7,969 bases of DNA from contig PBSW01000001.1 in NCBI GenBank assembly GCA_002726865.1, positions 1-7,969 on the forward strand, in the 5' to 3' direction. A program made the translations under genes and the position numbers. Each line of letters opens with the position of its first letter. Position 1 is the first letter of the stretch. The stretch comes from Candidatus Bathyarchaeota archaeon. Its GTDB lineage: Archaea; Thermoproteota; Bathyarchaeia; TCS64. This document shows, piece by piece, positions 1-3,410 of this stretch. The notes beneath the pieces are model-generated. The model had not been told where the DNA came from. It saw only the letters and a program-made list of their open reading frames with translations, and searched no databases.

Positions 1-2
1 CA

Positions 3-158
3 TGTGTTTATTCTGGTGAACGTGACCCATTTCTTGGATTAGATGCCACGGTGTCGAATGAAAGTGGTAGCACAGCATTTTTTTTTATTGATGGACGGCA
101 ATATTGGGTATTAGATGCATCAATTAGAACATTAACAAATATTCCACGAACCCTTTGA
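3..158 (+). CDS. possible C-terminal end of a + strand protein cut by the window edge
   Basis: The + frame beginning at base 3 is open for 51 codons and ends at a TGA at 156-158, with no start codon needed because it enters from the left edge. The translation looks protein-like, with a stretch FFFIDGRQYWVLD followed by NIPR. That is loosely reminiscent of the aromatic 'YFFkGdqYWr.D' core of hemopexin-type repeats, but the match is from memory and weak. In a circularly permuted phage map this position would suit the end of a fibre or other structural gene converging on the leftward small genes. Its last 35 bases overlap a minus-strand ORF (124-204) with a better start signal, so at most one of the two may be real. 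Function unknown. Confidence 0.3.
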   Translation, partial: CVYSGERDPFLGLDATVSNESGSTAFFFIDGRQYWVLDASIRTLTNIPRTL

Positions 159-204
159 TCTCTTTGGGAGATGGATAACCATCTTCAAATTTTAAAATAC
201 TCAT
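124..204 (-). CDS. 26-residue hypothetical peptide with strong ribosome binding site
   Basis: A minus-strand ORF starts with ATG (202-204) six bases after a near-perfect Shine-Dalgarno sequence, AAGGAGGA (read on the minus strand, around 211-218). It runs 26 codons, MSILKFEDGYPSPKEIKG followed by a hydrophobic end, and stops at TAA (124-126). The start signal is better than that of most genes in this window, but the product is very short. It may be a true micropeptide, or the start of a longer gene broken by a frameshift: another minus frame stays open beyond the stop. It is the third and last unit of the leftward gene cluster. Unrecognised. Confidence 0.4.
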   Translation of the reverse strand: MSILKFEDGYPSPKEIKGFVEYLLMF

Positions 205-229
205 AATAATTCCTCCTTATTTTGAGTTT

Positions 230-270
230 GGGATAATTCCCATTAGTCACACTCGCAAGAATATGACTAA
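230..270 (-). other. two hairpins in the leader of the 26-aa ORF
   Basis: Two inverted repeats lie directly upstream (minus-strand sense) of the ribosome binding site at 211-218. GGGATAATTCCC at 230-241 can fold with a short loop. TTAGTCA (243-249) pairs with TGACTAA (264-270) around a 14-base loop. They continue the pattern of structured leaders ahead of every leftward gene in this window. No known RNA family is recognised. Confidence 0.3.
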
Positions 271-320
271 GGGGAAGTGAGCAGAATCAAATATTGACTG
301 AGCAATATTTAACTCTGCTC
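268..320. repeat. operator-like composite element, copy 1
   Basis: TAAGGGGAAGT at 268-278 is followed by a large inverted repeat. The outer arms GAGCAGA (279-285) and TCTGCTC (314-320) enclose inner arms AAATATTG (289-296) and CAATATTT (303-310) around a six-base centre. The inner part, AATATTG-N6-CAATATT, recurs at 1623-1642 with the same six-base spacing and is again preceded by TAAGGGGAAGT (1604-1614). The repeated spacing suggests a protein binding site for a dimeric regulator. As RNA it could also fold as a long hairpin just after the stop codon of the 69-aa gene, but no U-run follows on the minus strand, so it is not a typical terminator. Confidence 0.5.
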
Positions 321-329
321 TGTGCTAAA

Positions 330-539
330 TCAGGATTGGTGAATTGCTTGTCGCAATTCATATTCAATCTTGAGATCAGCACTCTTGTTGAACGCATCAA
401 TAATTGCATTATTGATTACGTCATGTTTTGCCTTGAGCAAGGCATCACGGTTGTCACCAACTGCGATTAGTTGAGTTAGAGGTTGTCCTCTATACTCTGC
501 TCTTTTATTACGCTCATATCTGTTAATTCTTCGTGTCAT
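330..539 (-). CDS. 69-residue hypothetical phage protein
   Basis: The start ATG (537-539) lies six bases after AGGAG (546-550, minus sense), a good ribosome binding site. The N-terminus is basic (TRRINRYERNKRAEYRG), and the remainder is predicted mostly helical and charged (ALLKAKHDVINNAIIDAFNKS). It is small, soluble and without membrane segments; the basic N-terminal segment would suit nucleic-acid binding, but that is inference. It is the second gene of the leftward cluster, 132 bp after the 106-aa gene, with a terminator-like hairpin and a structured leader module in between. The frame is open upstream through the whole spacer with no ATG, GTG or TTG, so the annotated start stands. Family not recognised. 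Confidence 0.65.
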   Translation of the reverse strand: MTRRINRYERNKRAEYRGQPLTQLIAVGDNRDALLKAKHDVINNAIIDAFNKSADLKIEYELRQAIHQS

Positions 540-563
540 GATTTTCTCCTGTAATTTACTGTT

Positions 564-617
564 ACTGTTTCTATGTCCTCTCGGACACTCGTCAGTCAGG
601 TTAATTCCTGAGACAGT
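564..617 (-). ncRNA. structured leader module 2 (two hairpins in a closing stem)
   Basis: Read on the minus strand, an outer stem ACUGU (617-613) / ACAGU (568-564) closes two hairpins. The first has arms UCAGG (611-607) and CCUGA (600-596). The second is UGUCC-GAGA-GGACA (587-574), whose loop is a GNRA tetraloop in this sense only. The shared block AGAAACAGTAA follows, and the AGGAG ribosome binding site of the 69-aa gene begins 14 bases after the outer stem. The layout repeats at 1024-1075. It may act as a riboregulator of the gene, possibly related to phage C4-type antisense control, but that link is inference. Confidence 0.4.
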
Positions 618-629
618 TTTAAAAGAATT

Positions 630-649
630 GGGGAGTCTTGCGACTCCCC
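630..649 (-). terminator. hairpin, likely leftward terminator or processing stem
   Basis: A perfect 8-bp stem, GGGGAGTC (630-637) with GACTCCCC (642-649), encloses a 4-base loop. In the minus sense the loop is GCAA, a GNRA tetraloop closed by C-G, and the stem is followed by AATTCTTTT. It starts 22 bases after the stop codon of the 106-aa gene. The U-rich tail is interrupted, so termination may be partial, which would let some transcript continue into the 69-aa gene. Confidence 0.5.
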
Positions 650-671
650 TATCTTCTGTTTGATTAAGACT

Positions 672-992
672 TCAGTAGCACGATGCCAAAACTTTCACCA
701 ATGCTTTCACAGGATTTCTATCCCATTTTTTAGCCTCGGTGTATCCACACCCACAATGGCAGTATTTTTCAGCTAGATACTCATCGCCACCTCTCTCTTT
801 CCATACATAGTATCTCTCGTCCTCATACTCTAGATTGGTGAGTGTTCCACAGCTAAGATAATCGCTATCTTCACGATTTAACTCACTGATATCGAGTTTG
901 AATCGTGGCGGATTCCAATCATCACCAAACACCAAAGTGTTATCTTTGTAAAGTTTGGCTACTGCTTTATCATTTATATATATTTTTTCCAT
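672..992 (-). CDS. 106-residue hypothetical protein with a Cys/His cluster
   Basis: First complete gene of the leftward cluster. The ATG (990-992) follows AGGAG (1001-1005, minus sense) by eight bases. The protein is acidic and rich in aromatic residues in its middle (about residues 20-70). It carries the cluster CHCGCG at residues 78-83, with further cysteines at 48 and 105, which could bind a metal, but no known zinc-finger spacing is matched. The C-terminal third is basic and helical (DRNPVKALVKVLA). No membrane segment or signal peptide. A terminator-like hairpin lies just downstream (630-649) and a structured leader upstream (1024-1075). Likely an accessory phage protein; the family is not recognised. 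Confidence 0.65.
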   Translation of the reverse strand: MEKIYINDKAVAKLYKDNTLVFGDDWNPPRFKLDISELNREDSDYLSCGTLTNLEYEDERYYVWKERGGDEYLAEKYCHCGCGYTEAKKWDRNPVKALVKVLASCY

Positions 993-1008
993 GATAGTTT
1001 CTCCTACA

Positions 1009-1119
1009 TTAAAAAATTGATATTACTGTTTCTGCTTTCGCTTCATTCAGGCTAGATACACATCTAGCGACAGTAGTTGCAGAGGAGCGGAGGAGAAATC
1101 CACCCACTCTGCCTGTCAT
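1009..1119 (-). CDS. possible 36-residue leader peptide
   Basis: A minus-strand ORF from ATG (1117-1119) to TAA (1009-1011) encodes a peptide beginning MTGRVGGFLLRSSATT. Its stop lies three bases before the AGGAG of the 106-aa gene, so ribosomes finishing here would sit over that start site. The start has only a weak Shine-Dalgarno (AAGAAAG). The frame spans a hairpin module (1024-1075) and a pyrimidine-rich stretch complementary to the downstream ribosome binding site, so translation could change the leader fold. From memory, the 'VGGFLLRS.ATTVARC' wording resembles small ORFs near icd/C4 immunity regions of P1-like and enterobacterial phages. It could equally be a chance frame over a conserved RNA. 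Confidence 0.35.
   Translation of the reverse strand: MTGRVGGFLLRSSATTVARCVSSLNEAKAETVISIF
1024..1075 (-). ncRNA. structured leader module 1 (two hairpins in a closing stem)
   Basis: Read on the minus strand, UACUGU (1075-1070) pairs with ACAGUA (1029-1024). Inside are GCUAGAU-GUGU-AUCUAGC (1068-1051), a 7-bp hairpin, and a small GC-GAAA-GC hairpin (1041-1034) with a GNRA loop. AGAAACAGTAA (1033-1023) follows, as in module 2 at 564-617. The AGGAG of the 106-aa gene lies about 20 bases further on. The same order of parts ahead of two different genes argues for a functional leader RNA rather than chance folding. Confidence 0.4.
1083..1100 (-). promoter_or_regulatory. anti-Shine-Dalgarno stretch in the leader
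   Basis: In the minus sense this reads GATTTCTCCTCCGCTCCT. TTTCTCCT (1098-1091) is exactly complementary to AGGAGAAA, the ribosome binding site of both the 106-aa gene (1005-998) and the 69-aa gene (550-543). Base pairing in cis or in trans could hide either start site. Such pairing is easy to find with purine-rich sites, so this remains a hypothesis. Confidence 0.3.
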
Positions 1120-1546
1120 AAATACTTTCTTAGGTTTTTTATAAAACCTCGACAATGCTCATTATGTCTTGCGACTTGGCTTATCCCCAATCAGTAAATA
1201 ATCAACCATTCCTAACTTATGAGATTGATATCTGAATTGAGAAAACCCCCTTTAGAGACTTACATTTTAGGACTCCCGTCCTGTCTGTTGGCATCTGTTT
1301 CAGCCCTAGATTTTTATTGATAGGTCATGAGTATCTACAAACTCATTTGTTCTCTGTCTTGCCAAGGCGCATCTGTTTATCTCGAATCGCCCAACCTCTG
1401 CTTGACTGATCTAGCCTTTCTGCTATCTGCTAGAGGACTTTCACTTTGACGGTGTTTCAACCTTTAGGACTCGTCCTTGTCATCCTTTGAATCAGACCTT
1501 TGGTATCTAGGAATTGATTTAAACCAAAACGATATTCGATATAAAG
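1120..1546 (-). other. hairpin-rich non-coding leader region
   Basis: No convincing gene is present on either strand in this ~430-bp stretch, only mini-ORFs under ten codons. It holds several inverted repeats: AGGTTTT/AAAACCT (1132-1149), AGGAC-TCCC-GTCCT (1269-1282; the loop is GGGA, a GNRA tetraloop, on the minus strand), ATGAGT/ACTCAT (1327-1346), TCTAGC/GCTAGA (1410-1434) and AGGACTCGTCCT (1466-1477). GTCTTGCGACT at 1166-1176 repeats the core of the hairpin at 630-649. It lies downstream of a leftward promoter at 1547-1556, so it would form a long 5' leader for the leftward genes, or contain one or more small RNAs. No tRNA is seen. Confidence 0.4.
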
Positions 1547-1556
1547 ATTATAACAA
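1547..1556 (-). promoter_or_regulatory. leftward extended -10 promoter
   Basis: The minus strand reads TTGTTATAAT here: a consensus TATAAT (1552-1547) with a TGn extension, which lowers the need for a -35 box. No good -35 hexamer is present at the usual 17-base distance. Transcription would begin near 1540 and run left through the structured region into the 106-aa gene. Confidence 0.45.
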
Positions 1557-1603
1557 AATGCAATCAATAATACAGTTGTTATGCAGTCTTTCTTATATCA
1601 GTT

Positions 1604-1655
1604 TAAGGGGAAGTAGAAAGTAAATATTGACAGGTCAATATTAAGGTATCAAATA
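1604..1655 (+). promoter_or_regulatory. operator-like composite element, copy 2, with rightward -35 box
   Basis: TAAGGGGAAGT (1604-1614) is followed by the palindrome AATATTG-N6-CAATATT (1623-1642); arms AATATTGA and TCAATATT flank a four-base centre. Both parts repeat the element at 268-310. The palindrome contains a consensus TTGACA (1627-1632), and TCAAAT (1649-1654) lies 16 bases on, a poor but possible -10. A protein bound at the palindrome would cover the -35 box of a rightward promoter serving terS, and lies upstream of the leftward promoter at 1547-1556. Confidence 0.4.
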
Positions 1656-1707
1656 GGTAGCATTTTGCAGTCTTGATCGCGGGGAGATAAACAAATATTA
1701 TCAGTCT

Positions 1708-2178
1708 ATGACTGATCAAACTAAACCCAAACTAAAACTAGTAGGAAACCTAACAAGCAAACAAGAACTATTCTGCCAAGAATACGTTAAGGGTAACTCA
1801 GCCTCAGATGCTTACAGGACTGCATACAATGTCAGACAAGGCACAAAGGACAGTAGTGTTCACAGGTCAGCACATGAGGTCTTAAGCAACCCCAAGGTGT
1901 CCTCAAGAGTAGGTGCATTAACTAAGCAGAAAGAGGCTAATTCACTAACTACAGCACTCTCTCTCTCACGCTATATTGTGGAGAGATTAGTAGAGGAAAC
2001 AAAGAACGAGCATGTCATGGCAAGGCTAAAGGCATTAGAGATGTTAGGTAGGCACCGAGACATAGACATATTCAATCCTGATAGCAAAGTGAACGTAACA
2101 GTGAACAACAATAAGAGTAGTGTCGAGTTAGAATCCGAGATCAAAGAGAAACTGAAACTAATCCTGAGTAATGAGTAG
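1708..2178 (+). CDS. terS: terminase small subunit (TerS)
   Basis: The 156-residue length is typical of the Terminase_2 family. TerS forms an oligomeric ring that recognises the packaging site in viral DNA and regulates the large subunit's ATPase and nuclease. The family's signature helix-turn-helix start is clear at residues 15-40 (LTSKQELFCQEYVKGNSASD then AYRTAY). NPKVSSRV at 61-68 is the usual second DNA-binding-domain motif, and LKALEMLGRHRDIDIF at 107-122 is the usual hinge to the ring-forming part. The C-terminus is charged and helical and probably contacts TerL. The start lacks a close ribosome binding site; GGGGAGA at 1681-1687 is 20 bases away, and no alternative in-frame start exists before a stop at 1654. 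Unusually, the large subunit gene lies about 2.1 kb downstream. Confidence 0.92.
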   Translation: MTDQTKPKLKLVGNLTSKQELFCQEYVKGNSASDAYRTAYNVRQGTKDSSVHRSAHEVLSNPKVSSRVGALTKQKEANSLTTALSLSRYIVERLVEETKNEHVMARLKALEMLGRHRDIDIFNPDSKVNVTVNNNKSSVELESEIKEKLKLILSNE

Positions 2179-2557
2179 GCATATCAGAATGGTATCACCA
2201 TGAGACTATCTCAGATCATAGGCACTCCATTAGACAATCTCCGCAGTTTCACCCCACCCCTAAAAGACTACCTACCCAACTAGCTACCCCCCCTACCACA
2301 CCCCCCCTTTTTTGCAAATAAAGTAGCCGAACAACCCCGAACAGCAATCCACTCACTTGATTCTTAGTTTTTACGAACCCTACCCCCCTTTGTTTTTATT
2401 TATGCTGTCATTATGCTATCATCTACCCTTATGAATTAAGGAAGTGCCCAAGGAGTCCCTTTGTCTAAAAAATTTTTTATATATTTTTGAGAATCTTGTC
2501 CAAGCCATCTTCTGTATTGCCCACCGGCAAAGGTTTTCCGAGGCACTAAGGTAGGTA

Positions 2558-2601
2558 TAGGTACAGGCTAGGTACAGGCGGGGTAAAAGAGGGGTAAAAG
2601 T
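2558..2601 (+). repeat. two consecutive tandem 11-bp repeat pairs
   Basis: TAGGTACAGGC occurs twice exactly (2558-2568, 2569-2579) and is followed at once by GGGGTAAAAGA and GGGGTAAAAGT (2580-2590, 2591-2601). All four units are 11 bp, about one helical turn, so G-rich faces recur on one side of the helix. Further GGG groups follow at 2604 and 2614. This looks like an iteron-style protein binding array upstream of the LexA-like gene, or a terminase recognition site. Confidence 0.5.
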
Positions 2602-2616
2602 TAGGGACTGGCAGGG

Positions 2617-2666
2617 TTGAACTAAAGGTTTTGATTAAGGTATAAGTACTATAGTAATGGTATATT
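2617..2666 (+). promoter_or_regulatory. promoter region of the LexA-like gene with palindrome
   Basis: TTGAAC (2617-2622) and TATAAG (2641-2646), 18 bases apart, make a plausible sigma70-type promoter. A perfect 10-bp palindrome TACTATAGTA (2647-2656) covers the expected start of transcription, as an autoregulatory operator would. A second possibility is the extended -10 TGGTATATT (2658-2666), which would start transcription on the gene's ATG and give a leaderless message. That would explain why the only Shine-Dalgarno-like AGG touches the ATG directly. Confidence 0.4.
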
Positions 2667-2672
2667 AACAGG

Positions 2673-2900
2673 ATGGTTACTAGGGAAAAGGAATTATTGG
2701 AGTTTGTACGCAGTTACTGGCAGGATCATTACTGCGCTCCTACTTATAAGGAGATTGCCAAAGGCTTACAGTTAAAGAGTCCCGGTCAGATTCATTTTTT
2801 GATAAGAGGACTGGTGACTAAAGGATTGTTGGTACAGAAAGGTCGTCGTACTGTCAGACCCACAGATTTAACGCAGAAATCACTTGACAAGAAACTGTGA
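2673..2900 (+). CDS. LexA-like winged-helix DNA-binding protein without protease domain
   Basis: The 75 residues align along almost their whole length with the N-terminal DNA-binding domain of LexA: helix 1 TREKELLEFVRSYWQDH (3-19), the family hallmark APTYKEIAKGLQLKSPGQIH (22-41) with its helix-turn-helix, then IRGLVTKGLLVQKGRRTVRP (44-63) as the third helix and wing. The self-cleaving serine/lysine protease domain of LexA (usual total about 200 residues) is absent, so it cannot be inactivated by RecA-stimulated self-cleavage. Truncated LexA-like proteins act as small phage repressors; this role is inferred. Start ATG 2673 fits the domain start, but AGG is directly adjacent, so the message may be leaderless. 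Palindromes and direct repeats flank the gene on both sides. Confidence 0.8.
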   Translation: MVTREKELLEFVRSYWQDHYCAPTYKEIAKGLQLKSPGQIHFLIRGLVTKGLLVQKGRRTVRPTDLTQKSLDKKL

Positions 2901-2939
2901 AGGGGTGTTAAATACTATAATTCGGTGAATGTACTGTCT

Positions 2940-2983
2940 CTAGTAAGATACCAGCTAGTAATATACAGGCTGTATTCTTACTA
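2940..2983 (+). repeat. inverted and direct repeats downstream of the LexA-like gene
   Basis: CTAGTAA recurs at 2940-2946 and 2955-2961 (15-bp period). TAGTAAGA (2941-2948) is the inverse of TCTTACTA (2976-2983), and between them ATACA-GGC-TGTAT (2963-2975) is itself an inverted repeat. The TAGTA/TACTA words echo the palindrome at 2647-2656, suggesting shared operators for the winged-helix protein. As RNA the whole unit could fold as a branched stem. A TATAAT at 2916-2921 just upstream has no matching -35 box at proper spacing. Confidence 0.4.
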
Positions 2984-3010
2984 AGGTTTTAGTTTAAGGG
3001 TACTTACTGG

Positions 3011-3036
3011 GTACTGGTAATTACAGTACTGGTAAT
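3011..3036 (+). repeat. 15-bp-spaced direct repeat with palindrome ahead of the nuclease operon
   Basis: GTACTGGTAAT occurs at 3011-3021 and 3026-3036. Across the two, TACTG-N7-CAGTA (3012-3028) forms a dyad around GTAATTAC. It recalls the half-sites of the LexA/SOS box (CTG-N10-CAG) but with a shorter centre, so it is not a canonical SOS box. Its place just before the ribosome binding site at 3042-3047 would suit an operator for the operon. Confidence 0.4.
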
Positions 3037-3051
3037 ATACTAGGTGATAAT

Positions 3052-3114
3052 ATGAAAGTGGTATTTAAGATTTTATTGTTTTTCCTTCTCTACATGGGAT
3101 TCCATATCAAGTGA
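3052..3114 (+). CDS. 20-residue hydrophobic membrane peptide coupled to the nuclease
   Basis: ATG 3052 follows AGGTGA (3042-3047) by four bases, a good ribosome binding site. The peptide is a single hydrophobic helix, VFKILLFFLLYMGF at residues 4-17, with lysines near both ends (2, 6, 20), as expected of a tiny one-pass inner-membrane peptide. Its TGA (3112-3114) overlaps the GTG start of the Ref-like nuclease (3111) as GTGA. The nuclease has no ribosome binding site of its own, so its translation probably depends on ribosomes finishing this ORF. It may be only a coupling leader, or a real membrane peptide (toxin- or holin-like); no family is recognised. Confidence 0.5.
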   Translation: MKVVFKILLFFLLYMGFHIK

Positions 3115-3410
3115 AGGGTCGCACCCCTAACAAGATGGAAAAGCTATGGCTAGACCTGATCTGTCAGCTTGGATGCATTGTCTGCCGCAATGAGATGGGA
3201 GTGGTCTCTCCTTGTGAACCACACCATCTGGACGGCAAGACCAAGACGGGAGCGCATTTCCTGACAATACCACTTTGTTGGAATCATCACCGTTCCGGCA
3301 TAAATACCACGAAGTGTGTATCCCGTCACCCTTACAAGAAAGAATTTGAAAAACGCTATGGAACGGAGGAAACACTACTTGAACAGGTACAGGAATGGCT
3401 GAAGGAATAA
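3111..3410 (+). CDS. Ref-family (RecA-dependent) HNH-like nuclease
   Basis: The 99-residue protein matches the Ref (recombination enhancement function) nuclease family known from phage P1, whose member cuts DNA at RecA-formed displacement loops; here it would act in phage recombination or repair. Visible motifs: C22-x2-C25 and C35, then EPHHLDGKTKTGAHF (36-50) with the catalytic-type HH, then TIPLCWNHHR (52-61), and HPYKKEFEKRYGTEETLL (73-90), the typical family ending. The Cys/His residues are those expected for the two zinc sites and the His-metal active site. It lacks the long disordered N-terminus of P1 Ref. The GTG start overlaps the stop of the 20-residue peptide, and the 3' end overlaps the next gene by 16 bases. 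Confidence 0.85.
   Translation: MKGRTPNKMEKLWLDLICQLGCIVCRNEMGVVSPCEPHHLDGKTKTGAHFLTIPLCWNHHRSGINTTKCVSRHPYKKEFEKRYGTEETLLEQVQEWLKE

Larger units (their letters stand above)
2179..2672 (+). other. non-coding stretch between terS and the LexA-like gene
   Basis: No convincing gene is seen. Tiny ORFs overlap end to end after terS (10 codons from 2171, then 27 codons 2200-2283), but they lack ribosome binding sites. C-rich runs lie at 2286-2308, ending in T6. A palindromic A6T6 tract (2467-2478) continues into TATATATTTTT. TTGCC-CACC-GGCAA (2517-2530) followed by AGGTTTT is a weak possible terminator. From about 2540 the + strand becomes purine-rich with repeated AGG units, including two pairs of tandem 11-bp repeats (2558-2601). 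It may be a packaging (cos/pac) site or replication origin, but nothing seen here proves either. Confidence 0.4.

Noticed and set aside
1140..1500. Possible tRNA gene in the hairpin-rich region
   Set aside because: No cloverleaf with acceptor stem and a proper T arm could be built on either strand; GATTCGAG on the minus strand lacks a pairing T stem.
2171..2283. Chain of overlapping mini-ORFs after terS (10 codons from 2171, 27 codons from 2200)
   Set aside because: The stop-start overlaps are neat, but neither start has a ribosome binding site and the peptides resemble nothing; likely chance.
2435..2552. GTG/TTG-started short ORFs near AAGGAG at 2449-2459
   Set aside because: The GTG frame gives 36 residues with the site too close; the TTG frame stops after 9 codons. 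No support for a gene.
2884..2921. Promoter from TTGACA (2884) and TATAAT (2916)
   Set aside because: The two consensus hexamers are 26 bases apart, far beyond the usual 16-18.
3012..3028. Canonical SOS (LexA) box
   Set aside because: The dyad TACTG-N7-CAGTA has a seven-base centre, while the gammaproteobacterial box is CTG-N10-CAG; kept only as a generic operator candidate.
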